Below are positions 8,926-17,265 of a stretch of DNA of 64,000 nt, one piece after another (positions within the stretch are counted from its first letter, which is position 1; each line of letters starts with the position of its first letter). Source of the stretch: an uncultured Oscillospiraceae bacterium (lineage in GTDB: Bacteria > Bacillota > Clostridia > Oscillospirales > Oscillospiraceae); NCBI GenBank assembly GCA_944386975.1, contig CALXDC010000007.1, positions 1-64,000 of the forward strand, in the 5' to 3' direction. A program made the translations under genes and the position numbers. The notes beneath the pieces are model-generated. The model was given only the letters and a program-made list of their open reading frames with translations, did not search any database and had not been told where the DNA came from.

Positions 8926-8954
8926 ATTCTACAAGTGTAGAGATTACTTGTCAA
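8926..8954 (-). promoter_or_regulatory. Promoter of blaI-M56 operon 1
   Basis: A perfect -35 TTGACA and a -10 TAGAAT are separated by 17 bases. The distal operator overlaps the -10 box and spacer, so repressor binding would exclude RNA polymerase. Confidence 0.8.
8930..8939. promoter_or_regulatory. BlaI-type operator, system 1, distal
   Basis: TACAAGTGTA fits TACAnnTGTA and lies within the promoter. Its centre is 28 bases from the proximal operator, so two dimers could bind on nearby faces. Confidence 0.85.
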
Positions 8955-8964
8955 GGTGTTTTTG

Positions 8965-9005
8965 AAAAAAGAAGGGGCAGGTCCGTACAAGAAACGGACC
9001 TGCCC
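8965..9005 (-). terminator. Rho-independent terminator of the MATE gene
   Basis: A perfect 12-bp stem (8975-8986 with 8994-9005) is followed on the minus strand by a T-rich tract, a few bases after the MATE stop codon. Confidence 0.88.
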
Positions 9006-9021
9006 GTATGGAAGCGCTTGT

Positions 9022-10380
9022 TTACAGGGACTGCCGCATGGGGAGAATCTCCCTGCGGTAGACGTGGCGGAGGAAGATGGAACTGAAGATTACTGAGGCC
9101 ACCTCGGAGATAGGGAAGGCCAGCCACACATACCCCACCTCGCCCAGCAGGGACAGCAGGAAGGCGGCGGGGAGGAGGAACACCAGCTGGCGGAGGAGGG
9201 ATACCCAGAGGCTCAAAACGCCGTGGCCCAGGGCCTGGAAGAGGGAGGAGCAGACCACACCGTAGCCGGCGAAGATGAAGTTGATGCTGATAATCCGCAG
9301 GGCGGGAACGCCGATGGACAGCATATTCTCCGAGGCCTCAAAGATCAGCAGCAGCTTGTCCGGAAGGAACTGAAACACCGCCAGGCCGATGAGCATAATG
9401 CACACCGCGTAGAAGATGCTGAGTTTGGCGGTGGTGACAATCCGATCCGGCTTCTTGGCCCCGTAGTTATAGGCTACGATGGGCACCATGCCGTTGTTGA
9501 GGCCGAAGATGGGCATGAACACAAAGCTCTGGAGTTTGAAGTACACGCCGAACACTGCCGTGGCGGTGGAGGAGAAGGTCACCAGGATCTTGTTCATGCC
9601 GAAGGTCATGACGCTGCTGATGGCCGTCATGATGATGGAGGGCATGCCGATGGCGTAGATGGAGCGGATGATCCGCCCGCTGGGGCGGAAGCCACGGAGG
9701 GACAGGTGCACCTCGGGGTTGCGGGTCAGGCAGAAGAACACCGCCAGGAAGAAAGCCAGAATCTGACCCATCACCGTGGCCACAGCGGCGCCGGCTACCC
9801 CCATCTTGGGAAAGCCGAAATAACCGAAGATGAAGATGGGGTCGAAGATGATGTTGATGATGGCCCCCAGGCCCTGGGTCAGCATGGTGTAGAAGGTCTT
9901 ACCCGTGGACTGGAGGAACTTTTCAAAGGTGATCTGTCCGAACATGCCGAAGGAGCAGATGGTGCAGATCTGCAGGTAATCCGTGCCGTAGTCCACGATT
10001 TCCTCCACCTGGATCTGGGAGAGGAAGAAGAAGCGGGAGAAGAAGAGGCCCAGCAGGGCGAAAACCAGATAGCTGCAGGCAGCCAGGAACACCGCATTGC
10101 TGGCCGACTTGTTCACCCGGTCGAAGTTTTTCTCCCCCAGGCTCTTGGACATGAGGGCGTTGATACCCACGCCGGTGCCCACCGCCACGGCGATCATCAG
10201 GTTCTGAGCCGGGAAAGCCAGGGACACCGCCGTCAGGGCGTTCTCGTTGATCCGGGAGACAAACATGCTGTCCACCACATTGTACAAAGCCTGGACCAGC
10301 ATGGAGATCATCATCGGCACCGACATGGACACCAACAGCCGATTGACCGGCTGGGTTCCCATTTTGTTCTCTTGTTCCAT
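9022..10380 (-). CDS. MATE family multidrug/cation antiporter
   Basis: A 452-residue, about 12-helix exporter of the multidrug and toxic compound extrusion family (DinF/NorM-like branch), exporting drugs or other compounds against sodium or proton influx. MATE-like segments include the N-terminal RLLVSMSVPMMISMLVQALYNVVDS and the repeated pseudosymmetric half that starts around SIYAIGMPSIIMT. The start chosen is the ATG with AAGGAG eight bases upstream; a start six codons earlier has a close GGAGG and cannot be excluded. It is divergent from a MarR regulator that probably controls it, as is common for MATE pumps. Confidence 0.92.
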   Translation of the reverse strand: MEQENKMGTQPVNRLLVSMSVPMMISMLVQALYNVVDSMFVSRINENALTAVSLAFPAQNLMIAVAVGTGVGINALMSKSLGEKNFDRVNKSASNAVFLAACSYLVFALLGLFFSRFFFLSQIQVEEIVDYGTDYLQICTICSFGMFGQITFEKFLQSTGKTFYTMLTQGLGAIINIIFDPIFIFGYFGFPKMGVAGAAVATVMGQILAFFLAVFFCLTRNPEVHLSLRGFRPSGRIIRSIYAIGMPSIIMTAISSVMTFGMNKILVTFSSTATAVFGVYFKLQSFVFMPIFGLNNGMVPIVAYNYGAKKPDRIVTTAKLSIFYAVCIMLIGLAVFQFLPDKLLLIFEASENMLSIGVPALRIISINFIFAGYGVVCSSLFQALGHGVLSLWVSLLRQLVFLLPAAFLLSLLGEVGYVWLAFPISEVASVIFSSIFLRHVYRREILPMRQSL

Positions 10381-10491
10381 AGGCGTTTCTCCTTCCATTT
10401 TCCCTCCCTGTAGGGAGGACATTTCCTCCGCAAATGGTTTCGCCCGAAACCATTTTACGACAAAAAAAGAAACCTCAAAAAAGGCACAAGC

Positions 10492-10520
10492 ATTATACTG
10501 TATCCCTGTCGGCTTGTCAA
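10492..10520 (-). promoter_or_regulatory. Consensus promoter of the MATE gene
   Basis: TTGACA and TATAAT, both perfect, are separated by 17 bases. This is the strongest housekeeping promoter in the window. The leader before the MATE start is about 100 bases. Confidence 0.88.
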
Positions 10521-10534
10521 TATCGGCCTTGACA
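10515..10534. promoter_or_regulatory. Dyad formed by the two divergent -35 boxes, possible MarR operator
   Basis: TGTCAA and TTGACA form a 6-8-6 inverted repeat between the MATE and marR promoters. A MarR dimer here would block both promoters. The dyad could also be a mere by-product of two back-to-back consensus -35 boxes. Confidence 0.4.
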
Positions 10535-10557
10535 TTTTCAGGAGGGACCGATACAAT
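10529..10557 (+). promoter_or_regulatory. Promoter of the marR-like gene
   Basis: A perfect -35 TTGACA and a -10 TACAAT lie 17 bases apart, about 30 bases before the marR start codon. Confidence 0.8.
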
Positions 10558-10588
10558 CAAAAACAACAAAGGACGGGGGGAGACGGAC

Positions 10589-11023
10589 ATGGAACCCTTT
10601 TATCACGGGGATATGCTGAAGATGCTCTCCCTGATCTATCGGAAAATGCAGATTCACATCAGCCGGTCGGGGCGGCGCTACGGCCTCTCCAGCGGCATGG
10701 TTCCCTTTGTGATGCTCACCTGTGAAAATGGTGAGATGCCCCAGAACCGGTTCTGTACCCTTCTGGACATCAGCAAGGGTACTGCGGCCAGGACCCTGGC
10801 CAAGCTGGAGGAGCAGGGCTATGTGCGCCGGGAGGAGAATGCGGCGGACGGCCGGTCCGTCATGGTCTATCCCACAGAGAAGGCCCGGACGGTCTACCCC
10901 AGGCTGACGGAGGCGGGAGACGCTTGGGTCAGCCAAATGACCCAGGGCATGTCGGAGGAGGAAAAGGCGGCGTTTCTGGAGCTGCTGCGCCGGGTATCCG
11001 GCAACATCAGTTCCTGGTTTTGA
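10589..11023 (+). CDS. MarR family transcriptional regulator
   Basis: A 144-residue winged-helix regulator, usual MarR length. The DNA-binding core spans about residues 45-105 (LDISKGTAARTLAKLEEQGYVRREENAADGR), with the conserved D-G-R of the wing visible, and helices at both ends form the dimer. The start ATG follows a GGGGGAG site. It is divergently transcribed from the MATE pump with only about 200 bases between them, so it most likely represses the pump and itself until a ligand binds. Ligand unknown. Confidence 0.9.
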   Translation: MEPFYHGDMLKMLSLIYRKMQIHISRSGRRYGLSSGMVPFVMLTCENGEMPQNRFCTLLDISKGTAARTLAKLEEQGYVRREENAADGRSVMVYPTEKARTVYPRLTEAGDAWVSQMTQGMSEEEKAAFLELLRRVSGNISSWF

Positions 11024-11089
11024 CAGCGAAATCCGAAGAGACCATCTGGTCCGCCGGGGCGGTGGAAGATATGGAAAGGAGGAGTTGTG

Positions 11090-12553
11090 ATGCTGAAGGA
11101 CTGGACATTCAAGGACGGCCGGAGCGACGGGGAGGACAAGCGGCGGCTGAAGGCCCTGCGCCAGGAGCTGGCGGCGCTGCAGCAGCCCATCAAGGAGGCG
11201 AAGCTGCCGGTGATTGTGCTGGTGGAGGGTTGGGGCGCGGCGGGGAAGGGCAGCGCCATTCACTCCCTGATCCGGGAGCTGGACCCCCGGTTTTTCAAGG
11301 TGCTCAGCGTGGGCATGCCCACAGAGGAGGAACGGCGCTGGCCCTTTTTAAAGCGCCACTTCGCCGCTATCCCCCAAGAGGGGAAGATTTTGTTCCTGGA
11401 CTCCGGCTGGCTGGACGAGACGGTGCGGGAGCGGCTGCGGCGGGACCTGTCCGATGAGGAGTACGACCGGCGCATCGAGAGCATCCGTATGTTTGAGCGG
11501 CAGCTGACGGCGGGGGGCTACCTCCTGGTGAAGCTGTTCCTCCACATCAGCCAGAAGACCCAACAGGAGCGCATTCGCCGCCTGGAGGCAGACAAGGACA
11601 CTGCCTGGCGGGTGGGGGAGAACGACCGGCGGCAGAACAAGAACTACGACAAGGCCCTGGAGGCCTTTGACGAGTACCTCACCGCCACCGACGAGCCCTG
11701 GGCCCCCTGGAAGATCGTGGACGGCACCGACGCGGTCCGCTCCCAGCTGAAGGCGGCCCAGTGGCTCCACGAGCGGATCACCACCGCCCTCCGGTTCCGG
11801 CCCCAGCCGGTGCTGCCGGCCTACCAGTGGCCCTTGGAGCCCATTTTGCCCTTGGCGCAGGTACGTCTGGACAAACGGCTGGATGACGAGCAGTATCAGA
11901 AGGAGCTGAAGCACTGCCGCCAGCAGCTGGAGCGCCTTCACAACGAGCTCTACCGCAAAAAGGTGCCGGTGGTTATCGCCTACGAGGGCTGGGACGCGGC
12001 GGGGAAGGGCGGCAACATCAAGCGTCTGGCCTCCGCCCTGGACCCCCGGGGCTACGAGGTGCTGCCCATTGCCAGCCCCACCCCCGACGAGATCACCCGC
12101 CACTACCTGTGGCGGTTCTGGACGAGGCTTCCCAAGACGGGCCACATCGCTATTTTCGACCGCAGCTGGTATGGCCGGGTGATGGTGGAGCGGCTGGAGG
12201 GCTTCTGCTCGGCGGCGGAGTGGCAGCGGGCATACGACGAGATCAACGAGTTTGAAAAGGAGCTTACCGACGCCGGAATGGTGGTACTGAAGTTCTGGGT
12301 ACAGATCGACAAGCAGACCCAGCTGGAGCGGTTCCGGGAGCGGGAGAACACCCCGGAGAAGCAGTGGAAGATCACCGCCGAGGATTGGCGCAACCGGGAG
12401 AAGTGGGACGCCTACGAGGAGGCTATAGACGAGATGCTGGAGAAGACCAACACCCGCAACGCCCCCTGGTATATCCTGGAATCTGTGGACAAGCGGTACG
12501 CCCGAATCAAGGCCATGCGGACGGTGATCGACCGGCTGCGGGAGGTTTTGTGA
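11090..12553 (+). CDS. Two-domain polyphosphate kinase 2 family protein (polyphosphate:AMP phosphotransferase type)
   Basis: A tandem duplication of the PPK2 domain, 487 residues, the arrangement of polyphosphate:AMP phosphotransferases that make ADP from AMP and polyphosphate. Each half has a P-loop: EGWGAAGKG near residue 46 and EGWDAAGKG near 299. The C-terminal half keeps the full lid/Walker B motif FDRSWYGR (about 356), while the N-terminal half reads LDSGWLDE, so only the second domain is likely catalytic. That mirrors characterised two-domain enzymes, where the C-terminal domain is active. The ATG is chosen because AAGGAGGAG is five bases away, whereas the GTG codon just before is too close. 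It lies downstream of marR with no obvious separate promoter. Confidence 0.9.
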   Translation: MLKDWTFKDGRSDGEDKRRLKALRQELAALQQPIKEAKLPVIVLVEGWGAAGKGSAIHSLIRELDPRFFKVLSVGMPTEEERRWPFLKRHFAAIPQEGKILFLDSGWLDETVRERLRRDLSDEEYDRRIESIRMFERQLTAGGYLLVKLFLHISQKTQQERIRRLEADKDTAWRVGENDRRQNKNYDKALEAFDEYLTATDEPWAPWKIVDGTDAVRSQLKAAQWLHERITTALRFRPQPVLPAYQWPLEPILPLAQVRLDKRLDDEQYQKELKHCRQQLERLHNELYRKKVPVVIAYEGWDAAGKGGNIKRLASALDPRGYEVLPIASPTPDEITRHYLWRFWTRLPKTGHIAIFDRSWYGRVMVERLEGFCSAAEWQRAYDEINEFEKELTDAGMVVLKFWVQIDKQTQLERFRERENTPEKQWKITAEDWRNREKWDAYEEAIDEMLEKTNTRNAPWYILESVDKRYARIKAMRTVIDRLREVL

Positions 12554-12561
12554 CCATGCAG

Positions 12562-12599
12562 ACAGCCCCCGGCGGAGCGTACCGCCGGGGGCTGTTTCT
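12562..12599 (+). terminator. Rho-independent terminator after the PPK2 gene
   Basis: A perfect 14-bp stem (12562-12575 with 12582-12595), six-base loop and T-rich tail begin eight bases after the stop codon. Confidence 0.9.
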
Positions 12600-12607
12600 A
12601 TATCCGT

Positions 12608-13270
12608 TCAGAGGAGATGGGAGCCGTTGATGTCCAGCTGGAAACGCAGGCCCAGCCGCTCCGCCGCCCGGCGGCACAGGAGCATCCGGTCCAGGAAGAT
12701 TTCAAAGTAGTCCATCACCGCGCAGCCCTCAGTGTTGATGGTAAGGGACAGGGTGATGGTGCCCTGGTCTCTGTCCAATGTCAGGCCGGAGCGCTCCACG
12801 GCGTAATTCACCCGGTCGTGGATGTCGAAGCTCTGAGGGTCCTTGCTGCGGACCCGGCTGCGGCGGACGTCGGTCTTGTCTGCCAGGATCAGGGCCGCCG
12901 CCACCGGGTTGACCGGGAAGGCGGTGGCCTCGTCGTGATGGCCGATGGCGGTGATGACGGCGGCCACATCCGAGGGGTCCATACCCATGTGGTCCAGGAT
13001 ACGGAAGGCCATCACCGCCCCGGTCTGGGCGTGATCGTGGCGGTTGACCACGTTGCCGATGTCGTGCATGTAACCGGCAATGCGGCTGAGCTCCTGCTGG
13101 TGGCCGTCGTACCCTAACTGGTTCAGTATGTCGGCGGCCACCTGGGCGCATCGGGAGACGTGGGGAAAGCTATGCTCGGTAAAGCCCAGGGCGTTGAGGG
13201 ACTGGTCCGCCTGGGTGATGTAAGTCCGGATTTCCTGGGAATCTCGGATCATGTCGAAGGTAATGGTCAC
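12608..13270 (-). CDS. HD domain metal-dependent phosphohydrolase
   Basis: A 220-residue cytoplasmic HD-superfamily protein. Metal ligands are visible as H37 (FPHVSRC), the HD doublet in YMHDIGN (H69, D70), further histidines in NRHDH and IGHHDE, and an aspartate in LILADKTD. The C-terminal part (about 150-220, ending near LDINGSHLL) is not recognised and may bind a ligand. Members hydrolyse nucleotides or cyclic dinucleotides; the substrate cannot be told. The start is a GTG with AAAGGAG six bases upstream; a longer in-frame ATG form would start inside the leader just after the promoter. It has its own promoter. Confidence 0.82.
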   Translation of the reverse strand: MTITFDMIRDSQEIRTYITQADQSLNALGFTEHSFPHVSRCAQVAADILNQLGYDGHQQELSRIAGYMHDIGNVVNRHDHAQTGAVMAFRILDHMGMDPSDVAAVITAIGHHDEATAFPVNPVAAALILADKTDVRRSRVRSKDPQSFDIHDRVNYAVERSGLTLDRDQGTITLSLTINTEGCAVMDYFEIFLDRMLLCRRAAERLGLRFQLDINGSHLL

Positions 13271-13323
13271 AACTGTCTCCTTTCCCGGGCAGCAACGGCC
13301 CGAGACCGTTTTCACATGGGTTC

Positions 13324-13352
13324 AGTATACCAAATCTTTTCTATTTTCTCAA
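13324..13352 (-). promoter_or_regulatory. Promoter of the HD hydrolase gene
   Basis: TTGAGA and TATACT are separated by 17 bases, about 55 bases before the GTG start. Confidence 0.75.
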
Positions 13353-13508
13353 GAAAAATAGAATAAAATAGGCAAAAGGACCGCTTCGGGTGAAAAAAGT
13401 CTGGAAAAGCAGTGAAATTCGTCGTACAATAGATAAGAACGCCGCCGGAGGGATGAGCTATCCTCCCGGCAGCTTGGGCAAGTACAGAGATAGGAGCAAA
13501 CAAAAAAA

Positions 13509-14252
13509 ATGGATACCTTGCAAAAAATTGCGGTGCTGATTGACGCCGATAACACCCCCGCCTCCAAGCTGGAGGCTATTTTCAAAAAGCTGTCCACCTA
13601 CGGCCGCATTGTGGTGAAGCGGGCCTACGGCAACTGGGAGAAGCCCACCCTCAGCAAGTGGGAGAACGAGACCAAGCGCCTGGCGGTGAAGGCCGCCCAG
13701 CAGTTTGACTATACCACCGGGAAGAACGCCACGGACATCGCCATGGTCATCGACGCAATGGACCTTCTCCACACGGGAGCCTATGACGCCTTTGCTCTGG
13801 TGTCCAGCGACAGCGACTTCACCCCCCTGGCCATCCGCCTCAGGGAATCCGGGGCCTATATTTTAGGGGCCGGGGACGCCAAGACCCCCCAGGCCTTCCG
13901 CAACGCCTGCGACGACTTCATTCTGCTGGAGGGCCTTACGCTGCCGGAGGAGCCTGTGGTGGGGGAGAAAGTGAAGGTACGACGGAAGACCAAGGAGGAG
14001 GGCCACTCCGATATCGAGGCCATCCACCGCTTGCTTCAGGAGGCGGCGGCGCAACATGAGGACGAGAGCGGCTTTGCCGACGTGTCCCTGGCGGGCAGCT
14101 ACATCAAGACCGTCCTGCCGGACTTCAGCCCCAAGACTTTCGGCTTCTCCAAGATGTCCAAGCTTCTGGAGGCATTCCCCCAGCGCTACAAGCTGAGCAA
14201 GCGGAAGGGGAAGGGCAAGCATGGGGAGATTGTAGCCTACAAGTGTTTGTAA
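13509..14252 (+). CDS. NYN (PIN-like) domain protein with C-terminal OST-HTH/LOTUS domain
   Basis: Predicted RNA-binding ribonuclease-type protein of 247 residues. Residues about 5-140 are a NYN domain: the acidic IDADN (D12, D14) at the first strand, NATDIAMVIDAMD in the middle and LVSSDSDFTPL, the pattern of LabA-like PIN nucleases. Residues about 165-245 form an OST-HTH/LOTUS RNA-binding fold (KTFGFSKMSKLLEAFPQRYKL). Such proteins are thought to act in RNA processing or decay; the target is unknown. An AGGAG site lies about a dozen bases upstream of the ATG. It is convergent with the next gene through a shared terminator. Confidence 0.87.
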   Translation: MDTLQKIAVLIDADNTPASKLEAIFKKLSTYGRIVVKRAYGNWEKPTLSKWENETKRLAVKAAQQFDYTTGKNATDIAMVIDAMDLLHTGAYDAFALVSSDSDFTPLAIRLRESGAYILGAGDAKTPQAFRNACDDFILLEGLTLPEEPVVGEKVKVRRKTKEEGHSDIEAIHRLLQEAAAQHEDESGFADVSLAGSYIKTVLPDFSPKTFGFSKMSKLLEAFPQRYKLSKRKGKGKHGEIVAYKCL

Positions 14253-14275
14253 TGACACAATCACACAAATCGCAG

Positions 14276-14312
14276 CGAAAAGCCCCGGAGACAAACTGTC
14301 TCCGGGGCTTCC
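14276..14312. terminator. Bidirectional Rho-independent terminator
   Basis: A perfect 13-bp stem (14280-14292 with 14298-14310) with a five-base loop has Ts on both strands. It separates the convergent NYN gene and the system-2 membrane gene. Confidence 0.88.
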
Positions 14313-14318
14313 TTCATA

Positions 14319-14873
14319 CTATGCCGCAGCCGCGCCCAGGCAGCGGCGCAGGGAGAAGAGCTGCACCGCAATCATGATGCACACAATCATCCCTGTGACC
14401 GCCAGCACCACTGCCAAAGCCATCCATTCCTCCCAGGGGAGAGGCAGAAACAGAGCCGCCCGGATGACTACGTCCAGGTCCCGGCAGAGGCGCAGCCTTC
14501 CGGCGGGAAGGCCCTCTCTCTCCGCCAGACGGGCTAGGTCTGTCAAAAGCTGGAAGGTGACATACATGGCGAGGCAGGTCAGAAGGGCTTTTACCGGCAA
14601 AAACCGGTAGAGGATCGACTGCCCGGTAAGGAGCGCCGCCGTCCACTCCACCGCCTCCGCCGCCGCCAGCACCACGCAGAAGGGCCGGAGGAGGGGGAGA
14701 TCCCGCAAAACCGGCTCCAGAAGGGGGATGGCGGAGAGAAGGAGCAGGTATCCCGCCCAGTCCGGCAGGAGATCCAGCGTATGCAGCCCAATGTTGAGGG
14801 TGATGTGCAGCAGCAGAAAGATGTAAGCCCAAGCTACTTTACTGAGTCCGTTTCGCAGCGCTTCCCGATTCAT
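14319..14873 (-). CDS. Unrecognised polytopic membrane protein, last gene of BlaI/M56 system 2
   Basis: A 184-residue hydrophobic protein with about four to five predicted membrane helices (around 15-35, 40-60, 65-85, 90-115 and 145-175). No motif is recognised. Its ATG overlaps the stop codon of the M56 peptidase gene by four bases (ATGA), so it is translated together with it and is probably part of the same signalling unit, perhaps a partner subunit or a protected target. It is followed by the bidirectional terminator, making the operon blaI-M56-this gene. Confidence 0.7.
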   Translation of the reverse strand: MNREALRNGLSKVAWAYIFLLLHITLNIGLHTLDLLPDWAGYLLLLSAIPLLEPVLRDLPLLRPFCVVLAAAEAVEWTAALLTGQSILYRFLPVKALLTCLAMYVTFQLLTDLARLAEREGLPAGRLRLCRDLDVVIRAALFLPLPWEEWMALAVVLAVTGMIVCIMIAVQLFSLRRCLGAAAA

Positions 14874-16795
14874 TTTGGGCCTCCTTCCGGCAGCAGCACA
14901 CAGGTGTAGTCGGTCCCCTCATACCGGAAAGAAACCTCGATGGAGGAGGGCATACACTGGACACCCACATCGTCCGGGACGGTGACGCCGCCGCCGGAGT
15001 GGCTATAGGGGCGCTCCGTATCCGCATTGAAGCTGAAGTCCAGCTCCTCCTCATCGCACCCCATCCCCGTCAGGCGAAGGGACCGGATGGATACGCCGTC
15101 CAGCTCCTCTGAGATCCCTTCGCCGGTGCCCACGCCGTACTGCATGGAGGTGAAGGCGGCATAGGGCCGAGGCACATGGTCCAGTCGCTGCCTCTGCGTG
15201 GCGGAGAAGAAGGGGGACCAGCCGTTTTCCACCGTCTCCGCCGTGTCCACGGACAGGGTCATCTGGAAGGCCACCGCCACGTCGAGACCGCCCGTCTCTC
15301 CCCGGTAGACTGTCCAGGGGGCTCGGTCGCTGGGGGGCAGCCAGCGGGTCTCCTCCGATTCTCCCGTATAAATCTTCAGATTGGAGCGGGGTGACACGGT
15401 CCAGTACGCTCCCTCGGGACGTACTGCCACCTTCTGGGCCAATACCCCATGGGTATTGTTTCCTGACAGAGGAAGGAAGAACAGGGTACCGCTATAGCCT
15501 CCCGCTCCGTCCGGCAGAAGATTGAACGCCTGCCATTGGGCCTGCCAGGCAGGACTTGACCAGTTGTAAGCAAGGGGGGCAAAGGGGGAGTCGTCGATAC
15601 TCTGCACCTGCGCGTAATATTCGTAGGGGACCTGCGCCTCCAGCAGCGCTTTACTGCGCTCTCTTTCCGGCAGCACCATGGCGTAGTAGACAGGATCGTT
15701 GCATAGCAGAGCCTTGGCATAGGTATCCAATGCTCCGGCCACAGTGGTGGGCCGCTGGAGCATGGCCTGGGTGAGGGCCCAGGTTCCCCTCTGTTCTCCG
15801 TCGGGCACCGGCGGCATTTCGCCGCTTCCGGCGAGGCAGGTGGCCCCCAGCACCACCGCCACGCACACCGATACCAGGGCCATCCCGGCGGGGTAGCGCT
15901 TGAAGCGGGCGATGGCGGCGATGCGCCGCTTGATGTTCCCGGCCCCGTTGGCCATGGAGGAGGTGCCGGGTACCCGGGCGTACTTCCCGTCGGCCATGGA
16001 CAGCAAAATCACGCCGTACTCCCGCCGCGCCTCCCCCTCCAGCCGCTCCAGCACCCGCTGGTCGCAGAGTGCCTCACAGTCGTTTCGCATCCGGCCGCAG
16101 CAGTACCACACCAGGGGGTTGCACCAGTGGAGGCACCGCATCAGGGAGATTCCCACCCCGGCCCACACGTCGCCGTACCGGAGGTGAAGGAGCTCATGGA
16201 GGAGCACCTTGTCGTCCACCTCCCGCTCCGGCAGCACCAGCACCGGGCGGAGAAGGCCGCAGACGAAGGCGCTCTCCACCTGGGGCAGCACCACGATCCG
16301 CCGGGGCAGGGGGAGGGAATAGGCCTCCGCCACCGCCTGTACCTGGGCCGTCTCCGCCGCTCCCGCCTTGCGTCCCTTGGATACCGTATGGCGGAGGACG
16401 CAATAAGTCCCAGCCAGCCACAAAAGGGAGAGCACCACCCCGAACGCGTAGAGGTAAAAGAGCCAGTCGGTGACGCTCCCCCCGAGGGGGAAGTAGTTGG
16501 GAAAGAGAGGGAAGGGGGCCGTTACGGCAATGGGCTCATAGGGGGCGGAGAGCGCGGAGTAGGGGGTCCCTTCCACGGTATTTTTGATCCACGCCAGCAG
16601 CACCTGCCCCTGGGGGAAGAGATAGCGGTGAAACACCCCCACCGGCAGCAGCAGCCGCAGGGCGAAGATGCTCCAGACCCCGAACTGCCACCGAGGGGAG
16701 AGCTTGTCCTCAAAGAGCTTTTTAAGGAGCAAAATCAGCACCGCCGTCACCGACAGGGCCAGTGTCTGATTCAAAAAGGACCAGAGATTGTCCAT
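14870..16795 (-). CDS. M56 family membrane metallopeptidase with large external domain (system 2)
   Basis: A 641-residue BlaR1-like transducer. Three or four N-terminal helices surround a cytosolic protease loop with HELLH (H200, E201, H204) and a following CNPLVWYCC segment. After the last membrane helix (about 305-325) there is an external region of some 310 residues, much longer than in system 1. It contains no SxxK/KTG signature, so it is not a penicillin sensor. The signal is unknown; the tail looks like a secreted lipoprotein-type sensor. The ATG follows AGGAGGT by five bases. It is expected to cleave the BlaI-type repressor encoded 31 bases upstream. Confidence 0.88.
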   Translation of the reverse strand: MDNLWSFLNQTLALSVTAVLILLLKKLFEDKLSPRWQFGVWSIFALRLLLPVGVFHRYLFPQGQVLLAWIKNTVEGTPYSALSAPYEPIAVTAPFPLFPNYFPLGGSVTDWLFYLYAFGVVLSLLWLAGTYCVLRHTVSKGRKAGAAETAQVQAVAEAYSLPLPRRIVVLPQVESAFVCGLLRPVLVLPEREVDDKVLLHELLHLRYGDVWAGVGISLMRCLHWCNPLVWYCCGRMRNDCEALCDQRVLERLEGEARREYGVILLSMADGKYARVPGTSSMANGAGNIKRRIAAIARFKRYPAGMALVSVCVAVVLGATCLAGSGEMPPVPDGEQRGTWALTQAMLQRPTTVAGALDTYAKALLCNDPVYYAMVLPERERSKALLEAQVPYEYYAQVQSIDDSPFAPLAYNWSSPAWQAQWQAFNLLPDGAGGYSGTLFFLPLSGNNTHGVLAQKVAVRPEGAYWTVSPRSNLKIYTGESEETRWLPPSDRAPWTVYRGETGGLDVAVAFQMTLSVDTAETVENGWSPFFSATQRQRLDHVPRPYAAFTSMQYGVGTGEGISEELDGVSIRSLRLTGMGCDEEELDFSFNADTERPYSHSGGGVTVPDDVGVQCMPSSIEVSFRYEGTDYTCVLLPEGGPK

Positions 16796-16826
16796 AAGAT
16801 ACCTCCTGTATCAGGAAAGGGGAGGG

Positions 16827-17192
16827 TCAGACCTCCATGTCGTCCAGCAGCTTCCGCAGGGCCTCCCGCTCCTCCGCCGTCAGCCGCTCCTCCTTGAGGA
16901 AGGCCGTCACCAGGGAGGCAGCGGACCCACGGTACACCCGGCTGAGGAGGCTCTGCCGCTCCTGGGCGGCGCAATCCTCCCGGCTCACCGCCGCGGCGTA
17001 GCGGTGGGGGGTATCCTCCTTGCAGATGGACACCAGCCCCTTAGCCTCCATCCGGGTGAGATAGGTGAGCACCGTGTTCCGGCTCCACCCGGTCTCCGCC
17101 TTCAGCGCCTCCACTACATCTCCCAGGGGCAGTCCCGCAGGGTGGGGCCACAGGGCCTCCAGCACCTGCCACTCCTTGTCGCTGACCCGCAT
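16827..17192 (-). CDS. BlaI/MecI family winged-helix repressor (system 2)
   Basis: A 121-residue BlaI/MecI-type repressor: winged helix at about 5-70 (GWSRNTVLTYLTRMEAKGLV) and C-terminal dimerisation helices. It shares overall architecture with the system-1 repressor, with clearly diverged sequence. The ATG is eight bases after GGAGGT; a start seven codons upstream would place the first operator within the coding region and is disfavoured. Two TACAnnTGTA sites and a TTGACA promoter precede it, in the same geometry as system 1, so it should autoregulate. Cross-talk between the two repressors is possible because the operator cores are alike. Confidence 0.92.
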   Translation of the reverse strand: MRVSDKEWQVLEALWPHPAGLPLGDVVEALKAETGWSRNTVLTYLTRMEAKGLVSICKEDTPHRYAAAVSREDCAAQERQSLLSRVYRGSAASLVTAFLKEERLTAEEREALRKLLDDMEV

Positions 17193-17206
17193 GAAAAAGC
17201 ACCTCC

Positions 17207-17216
17207 TACACATGTA
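17207..17216. promoter_or_regulatory. BlaI-type operator, system 2, proximal
   Basis: TACACATGTA, a perfect palindrome matching TACAnnTGTA, is immediately upstream of and touching the ribosome binding site of the system-2 repressor. Confidence 0.85.
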
Positions 17217-17228
17217 GCATCTACTATC

Positions 17229-17257
17229 ATACTACATGTGTAGGAGGTATTTGTCAA
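17229..17257 (-). promoter_or_regulatory. Promoter of blaI-M56 operon 2
   Basis: A perfect -35 TTGACA and a weaker -10 TAGTAT are separated by 17 bases, the same layout as the system-1 promoter. Confidence 0.7.
17233..17242. promoter_or_regulatory. BlaI-type operator, system 2, distal
   Basis: TACATGTGTA matches TACAnnTGTA and overlaps the end of the -10 box and the spacer. Its centre is 26 bases from the proximal operator. Confidence 0.85.
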
Positions 17258-17265
17258 GGGAATTT

